A DNA stretch of 64,000 nt, taken from positions 1 through 64,000 of the forward strand of contig JAJPHV010000046.1 in the NCBI GenBank assembly GCA_021325095.1, in the 5' to 3' direction. Source of the DNA: Chloroflexota bacterium (GTDB lineage: Bacteria; Chloroflexota; Anaerolineae; Aggregatilineales; UBA2796). The notes below the pieces were generated by a model. The model was not told the DNA's origin, searched no databases, and worked only from the letters and a program-made list of their open reading frames with translations. The position numbers and the translations under genes were made by a program. This document shows, in pieces, positions 26,489 to 34,323 of the stretch; positions within the stretch are counted from its first letter, which is position 1, and every line of letters starts with the position of its first letter.

Positions 26489-28003
26489 ATGCACAACGTT
26501 TCGCGTTTCATGCTGCTGGCGTTGGTCGGACTCCTGTGCTTATCCGGGGCGATAGCGGGCCGCATCACTTCTGCGCAGGGGCAAAATCTGCTGCAAAACC
26601 CAGGGTTTGAAGGCACGTATGTCCAGTTTGCCGGGGACCCCACGCGGCTGGTTGCGCCGGGGTGGTCGGCCTGGAATGTCGCCCGCAAGGCCGGTGATCC
26701 TGGCTTCGTTAACCTGACGCCGGAATACCGCCCTGCCGCCAACTCGAAGCGCATTCATAGCGGCAGCAGCGCCCAGGAGCTGTTCACGTTCTTCGCCACG
26801 CACACCGCCGGAGTGTTCCAGCGCGTGCCACTGCCAGCGGGCAGCAAAGCGCGTTTCAGCGCGTTCATCAACGTCTGGTCAACCAGCCTGGACGATCCGA
26901 ACGCCAGCGAGCAGCCGGGACGTGTCAAGGTGCGCGTTGGGATCGATCCGACAGGCGGCGTGGATGGCACAAGCCCCAGCATCGTCTGGTCGGCTGCGCA
27001 AGAATTTTATGATCAATACAAGGAACTGTCCGTCGAGGCGACCTCGGCAGCCGATTTTGTGACGGTGTTTGTCGAGAGCGCGCCTGCCGACCCGGTCAAA
27101 AACAACAATACTTATATCGATGATGCCTCGCTGGTCGTGACCGGCCAGGGCCAGCCGCCTGCCTCGAATACGCCGGTCTCGACCACCGTTTCGCAGGCGC
27201 CCACCGATACACCTGTGCCTGTCTCCACACAGGCTCCGAGCGACACCCCCAACCCGTTCATTCCGACCCGCGAAGGAACGTTTGTGCCCGGCGCAAGTGA
27301 GACGCCGTTCCCAACCCCCGAAGTCATTCCGGGTGGCCCGACCCCCACGCCGTCCATCGCTGGCACGCCGCCACCGAATCTGCCGGGGCGAATCGTGTAT
27401 ACAGTGGTCGCTGGCGATACGGTGATTGACCTGGCCCTGCGCTTTGCCAGCACCGTCGATGCCATTATCAACGCCAATAACCTGGATGCGTCGGGCCTGA
27501 TTTTTGTGGGCCAGCAGCTTGTCATTCCGGTTCCCGCAGTACAGCCGACACCTGCGCCCACAGCGGCGCCTGGCAGTGGCGGCGGGCAGGCCAGACCACC
27601 TGCCCCGGTGGATAGCGCTGTCCTGAATGGGCCGACGGTCAACGGCATCGGCACGTACATTGTACAGCCCGGCGACGATCTGAACCGGATCGCGGCACGC
27701 TACGGCCTGAGCGTGACGGCGCTGGCGCAGCTCAACGGCATCGTCAACCCGGCCAACGTGGTGATCGGCCAGGTGCTGGTCGTGCCGGGGCCGGGCAACA
27801 ACTATCCGGGTGGTTCTGTGCCGCCTACCGTCATCCCGACCTCGCCCGCGCCGCCGCCTGTCAGAACGCACGTCGTCCAGGCAGGCGAGAACCTGTTCCG
27901 TATCTCGCTGCGCTACAACGTGCCGCTGGATGCGCTGATGCGCGCCAACGGCATTGTCAACCCGAATCTGGTTTACGTCGGGCAGGTGCTCCGTATTCCA
28001 TGA
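26489..28003 (+). CDS. Secreted protein with carbohydrate-binding-like domain and three LysM repeats
   Basis: The 504-residue protein has a signal peptide (residues 1-28), then a beta-rich domain opening with LLQNPGFEGTYV (30-215), which resembles CBM-type jelly-roll modules. A Thr/Pro-rich linker (220-305) leads to three LysM repeats: YTVVAGDTVIDLALRF, YIVQPGDDLNRIAARYG and HVVQAGENLFRISLRYN, each ending in a VGQ or IGQ and VP turn. LysM binds N-acetylglucosamine in peptidoglycan or chitin. There is no catalytic domain, so it is an adaptor or wall-binding protein. Its stop overlaps the next start (ATGA), so the downstream DUF192 gene is translationally coupled. Confidence 0.85.
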   Translation: MHNVSRFMLLALVGLLCLSGAIAGRITSAQGQNLLQNPGFEGTYVQFAGDPTRLVAPGWSAWNVARKAGDPGFVNLTPEYRPAANSKRIHSGSSAQELFTFFATHTAGVFQRVPLPAGSKARFSAFINVWSTSLDDPNASEQPGRVKVRVGIDPTGGVDGTSPSIVWSAAQEFYDQYKELSVEATSAADFVTVFVESAPADPVKNNNTYIDDASLVVTGQGQPPASNTPVSTTVSQAPTDTPVPVSTQAPSDTPNPFIPTREGTFVPGASETPFPTPEVIPGGPTPTPSIAGTPPPNLPGRIVYTVVAGDTVIDLALRFASTVDAIINANNLDASGLIFVGQQLVIPVPAVQPTPAPTAAPGSGGGQARPPAPVDSAVLNGPTVNGIGTYIVQPGDDLNRIAARYGLSVTALAQLNGIVNPANVVIGQVLVVPGPGNNYPGGSVPPTVIPTSPAPPPVRTHVVQAGENLFRISLRYNVPLDALMRANGIVNPNLVYVGQVLRIP

Positions 28004-28365
28004 CCCAGTATCGCGTCCTGCGGAATGCCAGAACGGGCGCGATACTGCTCAGGCGTGCAAAGTGGTGCCAGAGCTTCTGGTGCCACTTTCGTGGCCTGAT
28101 GCTGCGCCGCAGTCTACCCGAAGACGAGGGGCTGCTTTTCGTTTACGAACGGGAAAGCAAGATCGATACCAGCATTCACATGTTGTTCTGTTTCTTCCCG
28201 ATTGCCGCCATCTGGCTGGACAAAGAAGGGCAGGTCGTCGATAAAGCATTGGCAAAGCCCTGGCGCCCCTTCTACGCCCCGCGTGCTCCTGCTCAGTATG
28301 TGATCGAGGCCCGACCTTCACTCCTGGACCGGGTTGCGCCCGGTGACCGCCTGAGTTTCGACTGA
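28000..28365 (+). CDS. DUF192 family protein
   Basis: The 121-residue protein shows the DUF192 pattern: RGLMLRRSLPEDEGLLFVY, TSIHMLFCFFPIAAIWLD, and KPWRPFYAPRAPAQYVIEA ending in RVAPGDRLSF. Many family members are secreted, but this one lacks a signal peptide. The molecular function of the family is not established. It starts with an ATGA overlap with the LysM gene upstream and ends two bases before the next gene, so it lies inside a tight three-gene operon of cell-wall proteins. Confidence 0.85.
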   Translation: MTQYRVLRNARTGAILLRRAKWCQSFWCHFRGLMLRRSLPEDEGLLFVYERESKIDTSIHMLFCFFPIAAIWLDKEGQVVDKALAKPWRPFYAPRAPAQYVIEARPSLLDRVAPGDRLSFD

Positions 28366-28367
28366 AT

Positions 28368-29867
28368 GTGGCTGCTGCGATGACTGCCCGGTTGGGCCGC
28401 GCGCTGGCGGCCCTCTGTCTGGTTACGCTGCTTGTTGCGTCGGGAGGCGCCGTCCGAGCGCAGGACGGCCAGGGCACTCCGCCTGCCACAGCCCCGGCCA
28501 CCTCGCCGCCAGCAGCCAACACGACCACCATTCACGTCGTACAGCGCGGCGAAAACCTGTTCCGCATCGCGCAGCGCTATGGAACAACCATCGAGGCCAT
28601 TGCACAGGCCAACGGCCTCCGCGACGTGACGCAGCTTCAGATCGGCCAGCGCCTGCTGATCCCGAATGTCGCGCCCAACGCGCCCGACGCGCCGCCGGGG
28701 ACGGTGCCAGGCAGCCCCATCGAATACGTCGTACAGCCCGGCGACAGCCTGCTCAACCTCTCGCTGCGCTACGGGACGCCCATCGCGGCCATTGCACGGC
28801 AGAATAACATTGTCAACCCGGCCCGGCTTTACGTCGGGTTGAGCCTGGCCCTGAAGGAAGGTTCCAACCCCCAGGCAGAGATCAAAACCGGCTGGCTGCA
28901 CGTCGTCCAGGCCGACGATAACCTGTACCGCATCGCGGCGCGCTATCACCTCTCGATGGCGCGGCTGGCGAAGGCCAACAACCTGAAACGGACTTCGGTG
29001 GTCTTCCCCGGACAGCCCCTCGTTATTCCGGGCGGGGATGACGGCCCGGCGCTGGTCGATGTCCCGGAGCCGTTCGCGCAGATCGCCATGCTGCCCGCGC
29101 CCGCCGAACAGGGACGGACGTTTACGCTGCACCTCAGCACCCAATCTCCCGTCAGGCTGACCGGTACGTTTATGCAAAGGGCGCTGGTCGTCCACAGCGA
29201 CGAAAGCCGCACCCATTACACCATCCTGTTTGGTGTGAACTCCTTCGCCGACCCCGGTATCTACCCGCTCGATCTGGTGGCGACGGACGATCAGGGCCGG
29301 CAAACCGAGCTGGCGCGCCCGGTGCAGGTGGCCGACGGCGGCTATGCTTCGGAAACGATCCAGTTGCCGCCCGATCAGTCCGATTTGCTTGACCCGAAAG
29401 TGACCGGGCCAGAGATGGACAAGATCGCGCGGGTGGTCAGCAACTACACCGCACAGCGCTATTTCGATGGCCCGTTCGGACTGCCCTGCCCTGCGCCTGT
29501 GACCTCCCAATATGGGACGCGCCGCTCGTATGACGGCGGCCCCTACGATCAGTTCCACACGGGGACGGATTTCGCGGGCGCGCCCGGCTCACCCATCTAC
29601 GCACCAGCGGCGGGTGTCGTCGTGATGGCAGAAAGACTGCATGTGCGCGGCAACGCCACCATCATCGATCACGGCTGGGGGGTGTACACCGGCTACTGGC
29701 ATCAGGCGGAAATCAAAGTCAAAGTGGGCGACATCGTCAAGCCGGGGCAGATCATCGGGCTGGTTGGGGATACAGGCCGCGCCACCGGGCCACACCTGCA
29801 CTGGGAGCTATTCGTGGGTGGCGTCCAGGTCGATCCCTTGCAGTGGGCGCGGCAGAATTTTTCGTAG
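28368..29867 (+). CDS. LysM-repeat M23 peptidase (peptidoglycan endopeptidase)
   Basis: The 499-residue protein has a signal peptide (to about residue 33) and an Ala/Pro linker. Three LysM repeats follow (HVVQRGENLFRIAQRYG, YVVQPGDSLLNLSLRYG, HVVQADDNLYRIAARYH), then a beta-rich middle domain (230-335) and a C-terminal M23 domain. Zinc ligands are visible in FHTGTDFAG (H and D) and in GPHLHWEL. M23 enzymes cut peptide cross-links in peptidoglycan; EnvC-like members lack these ligands and only activate amidases, but here the ligands are present. The start is GTG at 28368 or ATG at 28380. It is the last gene of the LysM operon. Confidence 0.9.
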   Translation: MAAAMTARLGRALAALCLVTLLVASGGAVRAQDGQGTPPATAPATSPPAANTTTIHVVQRGENLFRIAQRYGTTIEAIAQANGLRDVTQLQIGQRLLIPNVAPNAPDAPPGTVPGSPIEYVVQPGDSLLNLSLRYGTPIAAIARQNNIVNPARLYVGLSLALKEGSNPQAEIKTGWLHVVQADDNLYRIAARYHLSMARLAKANNLKRTSVVFPGQPLVIPGGDDGPALVDVPEPFAQIAMLPAPAEQGRTFTLHLSTQSPVRLTGTFMQRALVVHSDESRTHYTILFGVNSFADPGIYPLDLVATDDQGRQTELARPVQVADGGYASETIQLPPDQSDLLDPKVTGPEMDKIARVVSNYTAQRYFDGPFGLPCPAPVTSQYGTRRSYDGGPYDQFHTGTDFAGAPGSPIYAPAAGVVVMAERLHVRGNATIIDHGWGVYTGYWHQAEIKVKVGDIVKPGQIIGLVGDTGRATGPHLHWELFVGGVQVDPLQWARQNFS

Positions 29868-29868
29868 T

Positions 29869-30489
29869 TTACGGCCAGAATCGCCAATTCGGTTCGTCGT
29901 GCAGCAGTTCGTCGATCTGCCCTTCGATTTGCCAGAACTCGTCAACCAGGGCTTCCACTTCGGCCAGCTTTTGAAAGAACGTCTGCGCGGTCTTCCCCCG
30001 CTCGTTCAGCGCTTTGACGAGCGCAGCCTGGCGACTGCGCAGTAGATCGATTTCCTGGACAGAGAAGAATTTCCCTCCTACATTTTGGAACGAAGCAGCC
30101 AGCGCTCTGACCACCGCCTCGCGCAGTATCGCTTCGCCCGCACCGCCCAGTTCCTCGATCAATACGTCATCGCAGTCCGACGCTTCCAGGCTGATGTCGT
30201 GGTAGACCAGCAGGTTGATGCCGATAGCCGACAGCAAGGCACTCATAAAGCGCGCTTTGGTTCTTGGATCGTTCAGCGCCAGCTTGAAATCAAGGGGTGT
30301 GCGGAGTTCCCCGGGGCGTCTTTCGGCGCAGGCATTCGCGGTGGACGTGAGGAACGGGTAAATGCGGTGATGCAGTTCATACTTTAGCGCGGCGGGCGGG
30401 GGCATTCCCAGTTTGATCGACTGGGCGGTGTGGGTCGCCAACCGGTGGAGCATAGCATTGGTCGGCGGCGGGGCGAGGGGTCGGGCCAT
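29869..30489 (-). CDS. Helical cytoplasmic protein of unknown function
   Basis: The 206-residue protein has no signal or membrane segment. The C-terminal third (150-200) looks like a coiled coil, with RSRQAALVKALNERGKTAQ followed by heptad-like Leu and Glu, and ends in an aromatic NWRFWP tail. I recognise no family. Its stop lies one base from the stop of the M23 gene, so the two genes converge with no spacer or terminator. TATACT on the minus strand near 30520-30525 could be its -10 box, lying back to back with the promoter of the response regulator. Confidence 0.55.
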   Translation of the reverse strand: MARPLAPPPTNAMLHRLATHTAQSIKLGMPPPAALKYELHHRIYPFLTSTANACAERRPGELRTPLDFKLALNDPRTKARFMSALLSAIGINLLVYHDISLEASDCDDVLIEELGGAGEAILREAVVRALAASFQNVGGKFFSVQEIDLLRSRQAALVKALNERGKTAQTFFQKLAEVEALVDEFWQIEGQIDELLHDEPNWRFWP

Positions 30490-30576
30490 GAGCTATCCTC
30501 TCCTTATCAGGTTTCCTATAGTATAAGCTGATTCGGCTGTGCCAGAGATAACAGTCTGCTAACTTCTGGCTTAGAC

Positions 30577-30582
30577 TATAAT
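30577..30582 (+). promoter_or_regulatory. Consensus -10 box for the response regulator operon
   Basis: TATAAT at 30577-30582 is a perfect match; no clear -35 is seen 16-18 bases upstream. Its position rules out the longer in-frame start at 30581 and supports translation from 30638. Confidence 0.5.
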
Positions 30583-30637
30583 GGAATGCAGCATTCACGT
30601 AGATATGCGCCTGGAAAGAGGAACCGCTGGTGACGCC

Positions 30638-31330
30638 ATGAAAATCCTGATTGTCGATGATGAACAGGCTATCCGGGATGCCCTGGGGCGCAAGCTGCGC
30701 CGTGAGGGGTTTAACGTCTTTCTGGCTGGCAGTGGGATCGATGGGCTGCGCATGTTCCACACGGAACGCCCCGATGTGGTCGTGCTGGACATCGTCATGC
30801 CCGAAATGGATGGCCTGACCGTCTGCCGCCGCATCCGCGAGATCGCGGAAACCCCGGTCATGATGCTCTCTGCCAATGCCATCACCGAGGAGGACATCGT
30901 GGAGGGGCTGAATGCGGGCGCGGATGAATACCTGGTCAAGCCGATCCGCCTCAACGAATTTGTGGCGCGGGTGCAGGCCCTTTTGCGCCGCTCGCAGATG
31001 ACCGGGAACGAAGCCAAGACCGGCTATAACGACGGCTACTTGAACGTCGATTTGCAGCGGCGGCAGGTTCACGTCGAGGACACGAAAATCCACCTGACGC
31101 CGACGGAGTTCAAGCTGCTGGTGGTGCTGATCGAGAATGCCGGGCGGGTCGTCTCGCAGCGCGAATTGCTCGAACAGGTCTGGGGGCACGAATACGTGGA
31201 CGACATTTACTATCCGCGTGTTTACATCAGCCAGTTACGCCGCAAGATCGAGCCGGACGCTGCTAACCCGATCTACATCCTGACCGAGCACCGTGTCGGC
31301 TACCGCTTCGAGAAGCAGAACCGCACGTAG
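30638..31330 (+). CDS. OmpR/PhoB-family response regulator
   Basis: The 230-residue protein has a receiver domain (1-120) with D7-D8, phosphoacceptor D51 (VVVLDIVMPEMDG), serine in MLSAN and K101 (LVKP). A winged-helix DNA-binding domain of the Trans_Reg_C type follows, with LTPTEFKLLVVLIENAGRVV, then VYISQLRRKIE and HRVGYRFE. It acts as a phosphorylation-controlled transcription factor. The ATG at 30638 has GGTGA six bases upstream. The histidine kinase gene follows 33 bases later and is its evident partner. Confidence 0.93.
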   Translation: MKILIVDDEQAIRDALGRKLRREGFNVFLAGSGIDGLRMFHTERPDVVVLDIVMPEMDGLTVCRRIREIAETPVMMLSANAITEEDIVEGLNAGADEYLVKPIRLNEFVARVQALLRRSQMTGNEAKTGYNDGYLNVDLQRRQVHVEDTKIHLTPTEFKLLVVLIENAGRVVSQRELLEQVWGHEYVDDIYYPRVYISQLRRKIEPDAANPIYILTEHRVGYRFEKQNRT

Positions 31331-31363
31331 GGCCGACAAGAGGATGAAACGGTAGGATAACGC

Positions 31364-33601
31364 ATGTCCGATGCCAACACTGTCGCGCTGGTCATCAACA
31401 GCCTGACCATCGCGCTGGCGCTGCCCATGCTCATGCTCCTGCTCTGGCAGGATTCGCGCAGCGGCGTCAATCTGTTCTTCGGCCTGCTCATGGTCATGGT
31501 CATCGTCTGGTCAACCGGGATGCTGCTGGGCCGCATCAGCGCCTATGTCGGCAACCTGACCTCGCTGACCGAGTGGGGCGTGCGCCTGCTGCAGATCGGC
31601 TTTACGGGGGCGTGCGTTGGCCTGTACCTGTTTGCCGTCATCCTCAGCGGCGGGCAGGGCCGTTTCTTCACACGGCTGGCCGTGCTGGCGATCCTGGTCG
31701 TGCTGGCCTACCAGGGCTTCATCGCCTTCTCGACGGTAGCCCCTGCCTTCGACGTGCAGCCCGACGGCACACTGCGCTACTCGTTCGGCTCGGCGGCCAC
31801 CGTCATCTATGCCTCCTTCGTCCTCATGACGCTGGCAGTCACCTGGCAGCGTCGGCGCAAAATCCGAGATCGCGGGCTGGTGATCGGCATATTCGGTTTT
31901 GGCCTGGGGGTGCTGGTCGAACTGATCAGCCCGGAACTGCGCAATCGCTCCATCGGCATCGACCTGAGCGCCGTTTCGTCGCTGGTCATGAGCTATTCGA
32001 TGGTGCGCGTCCAGATCATCGAGCCGCTGGCGGGCCGCGCCAACCAGTTGAAAGCCGTCCGCGATGTAGGGCTGGCGATCACCAGCCACGTTCGTCTGGA
32101 AGAGGTGCTGAGAACCATCGCGGGCCAGGCCGCGGAGATTTTGCAAGCCAATGGCGCGGCGATCTTCCTGAACCAGGGCGGCACGCTGGAACTGGCGGCG
32201 GTGCATAACATGCCGCAGGCGTTCATTGGGCAGCGGTTGGCGATGGGCGAAGGGTTGGCGGGCCGTGCCGCCGTCACCCGCCAATCGGCGCGCGTCGAGG
32301 ACTACCGCCGCGACTGGACAGGCCAGGCCGACATGCCCTTTGCCAAAGAAACTTTTGGGGCAGTCATCGCTGCGCCCTTGATCTTTGCCGACGAAGTGAT
32401 GGGCGTGCTGGTCGTCATCGAGGGGCCGCAAGGGAGACGCTTTGATCGGGAGGACGTGCGCCTGGTGGACTTGCTCGGCCCACAAGCTGCCGTTGCCATC
32501 ACTAACAGCCGCCTGTTCGAGCGACAGCGCGGCCTGACCGACGAACTGGAAGCCGCCAAAAACCAGCTTGAGACGGTGTTGACCAGCACTGAGAACCCGG
32601 TCATTGCCCTCAACCGCCGCTGTGAAATCATCTTCGCCAACCCCGCCGCCGCTGAACTATTCGACAACCAGTCGCTGACGGGCCGCCGCATCCGCGAGAT
32701 TGCACCGACCAGTATCCTGCCCACCAATCCGGGCCTTGCCCTGCGCGAACTGAACCAGCGGCGGGTTTACATCTACGAGGTCACCATCCGCGAGCGCACA
32801 TATCTGTGTCACGTGGGCCTGCTGGGTCGGCCCCGCGCGCAGGGCTTCGTCGCTGTGCTGAACGACATCACACAGCTTAAGGAACTGGATCGCATCAAGA
32901 ACCAGATGATCCGCATGACCAGCCACGATCTCAAGAATCCGCTCTCGGCAGCCATGTTCCACATCGAACTGCTCCAGGAGGAAGGGGCTGGCCTCTTCAC
33001 CGATGAAATGCGCGAGGACATCAACACCGTCTGGACACAGTTGCACCGCATGAATCGCATCATTCGCGGCATCCTCGACCTGGAACGGGTGCAGTCCGGC
33101 ACACTGACCTTTGAGGAATGCGTGGTCGGGGACATCATCCGTTCCTCTGCGCACGAGTTTGAAGATCAGGCCGCCAAGCGAGGCGTGAAACTGCTCATCG
33201 ACGTGCCCGACAGTCTGCCCACCGTGACTGGAGATCGCCAGCAGCTTGTCCAGGCCGTCAGCAACCTGATCGAGAACGCTGTGAAGTTTACGCTCGAAGG
33301 CGGCACGGTGCGCGTCAGCGCCGAACGCATCGAGGATCAGGTCGTCATCCATGTGGCCGACACGGGCATCGGCATTCCCCCGGAAGCGCAGCCACGCATC
33401 TTTGAGCGCTTTTTCCGCGCCAAGCACCCCGGCGCGGAGCAGATCAGCGGGACAGGCCTGGGCCTCAGCCTGGTCAAGGCCGTGATCGATGCCCACAAGG
33501 GTCGTATCTGGCTGGAAAGCGAAGTCAACAAGGGAACGACCATGCACCTCGTCCTGCCCGCCCGCCAGGCCACAGAGATGAAGAAAAGTGAGCCAGTATG
33601 A
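31364..33601 (+). CDS. Membrane sensor histidine kinase (7TM-GAF-PAS-HisKA-ATPase)
   Basis: The 745-residue kinase has about seven transmembrane helices in residues 8-225, of the kind found as an N-terminal 7TM module in many histidine kinases. A GAF domain (240-390), a PAS-like domain (400-500), the phosphoacceptor helix with H521 (MTSHDLKNPLSA) and an ATPase domain with NLIENAVKFT, DTGIGIP and GTGLGLSLVK follow. It should phosphorylate the OmpR-type regulator just upstream. Its TGA overlaps the ATG of the cobalamin adenosyltransferase gene, so the three genes form one operon. Confidence 0.92.
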   Translation: MSDANTVALVINSLTIALALPMLMLLLWQDSRSGVNLFFGLLMVMVIVWSTGMLLGRISAYVGNLTSLTEWGVRLLQIGFTGACVGLYLFAVILSGGQGRFFTRLAVLAILVVLAYQGFIAFSTVAPAFDVQPDGTLRYSFGSAATVIYASFVLMTLAVTWQRRRKIRDRGLVIGIFGFGLGVLVELISPELRNRSIGIDLSAVSSLVMSYSMVRVQIIEPLAGRANQLKAVRDVGLAITSHVRLEEVLRTIAGQAAEILQANGAAIFLNQGGTLELAAVHNMPQAFIGQRLAMGEGLAGRAAVTRQSARVEDYRRDWTGQADMPFAKETFGAVIAAPLIFADEVMGVLVVIEGPQGRRFDREDVRLVDLLGPQAAVAITNSRLFERQRGLTDELEAAKNQLETVLTSTENPVIALNRRCEIIFANPAAAELFDNQSLTGRRIREIAPTSILPTNPGLALRELNQRRVYIYEVTIRERTYLCHVGLLGRPRAQGFVAVLNDITQLKELDRIKNQMIRMTSHDLKNPLSAAMFHIELLQEEGAGLFTDEMREDINTVWTQLHRMNRIIRGILDLERVQSGTLTFEECVVGDIIRSSAHEFEDQAAKRGVKLLIDVPDSLPTVTGDRQQLVQAVSNLIENAVKFTLEGGTVRVSAERIEDQVVIHVADTGIGIPPEAQPRIFERFFRAKHPGAEQISGTGLGLSLVKAVIDAHKGRIWLESEVNKGTTMHLVLPARQATEMKKSEPV

Positions 33602-34161
33602 AGAAATCCGCTATCTACACCCGCACCGGCGACGAAGGCCAGACCAGCCTGTTTGCCGGGGGCCGCACCAGCAAGGGCACGCCGCGCCTGCACGCCTATG
33701 GGACCATCGACGAGCTGAACTCGATCCTGGGCCTGGCGTTAGCACATGGCTTGTCCGAGCAGGTGGCGAACGCGGTCCGGATCGTTCAGGACGAGCTGTT
33801 CGTGATCGGCGCTGATCTGGCAACGCCCCTCGAAGCCGAAGCGGCCTGGATCACGCGGGTCTCCGAGGCGAACGTGACCCGCCTGGAACGTGAGATCGAC
33901 GCGATGGACGAGCAGTTGCCGCCGCTCAAGAACTTCATCTTGCCGGGCGGGACGGTGGGCGCGGCTTCGCTGCACGTGGCCCGCACGGTATGCCGCCGCG
34001 CCGAACGGTGGATCGTTGCCCTGAGCCAGGAGGAAAACATCAATCCGAGCGTTTTGCATTACGTGAACCGCCTGTCCGATTGGCTGTTCGTGGCGGCTCG
34101 CTACGAAAACATGCTATCCGGCGGTCAGGAGTCGATCTGGCGCTCGCCGAGATCAGCCTGA
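33598..34161 (+). CDS. ATP:cob(I)alamin adenosyltransferase, PduO type
   Basis: The 187-residue enzyme transfers the adenosyl group of ATP to cob(I)alamin, making coenzyme B12. Family motifs are clear: IYTRTGDEGQTSLFAGGRTS (6-25, ATP-binding), AYGTIDELNSILG, FILPGG, VCRRAERW and YVNRLSDWLFVAAR. It resembles PduO/MMAB rather than CobA. The start overlaps the histidine kinase stop by four bases (ATGA), so translation is coupled. No B12-dependent mutase or cobalamin riboswitch is in view, so supply is presumably for enzymes elsewhere. Confidence 0.94.
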   Translation: MKKSAIYTRTGDEGQTSLFAGGRTSKGTPRLHAYGTIDELNSILGLALAHGLSEQVANAVRIVQDELFVIGADLATPLEAEAAWITRVSEANVTRLEREIDAMDEQLPPLKNFILPGGTVGAASLHVARTVCRRAERWIVALSQEENINPSVLHYVNRLSDWLFVAARYENMLSGGQESIWRSPRSA

Positions 34162-34197
34162 CCGCTAAACGCGCGGGCTGTGTTACAATCGTTGACC

Positions 34198-34233
34198 TTG
34201 CCCCCTGACCCCTCTCCGCATGATCGAGGGAGA
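34198..34233 (+). repeat. Dispersed palindromic repeat, degenerate copy 4
   Basis: TTGCCCCCTGACCCCTCTCCGC retains the left half of the repeat family, but the right arm is reduced to GAGGGAG, so the hairpin is weak. It lies between the adenosyltransferase and phosphoesterase genes. Confidence 0.6.
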
Positions 34234-34323
34234 ATCAATTGGCACTTATAGTTGGCGAACCTCTCGACCAGGGGTATATGGCGGCTGTTCTGGACGTACC
34301 TGGCTTCGAGGAAATGGAAACCC

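Noticed and set aside
33500-33597. Cobalamin riboswitch before the adenosyltransferase
   Set aside because: The region is coding sequence of the histidine kinase, and the genes overlap, leaving no leader.
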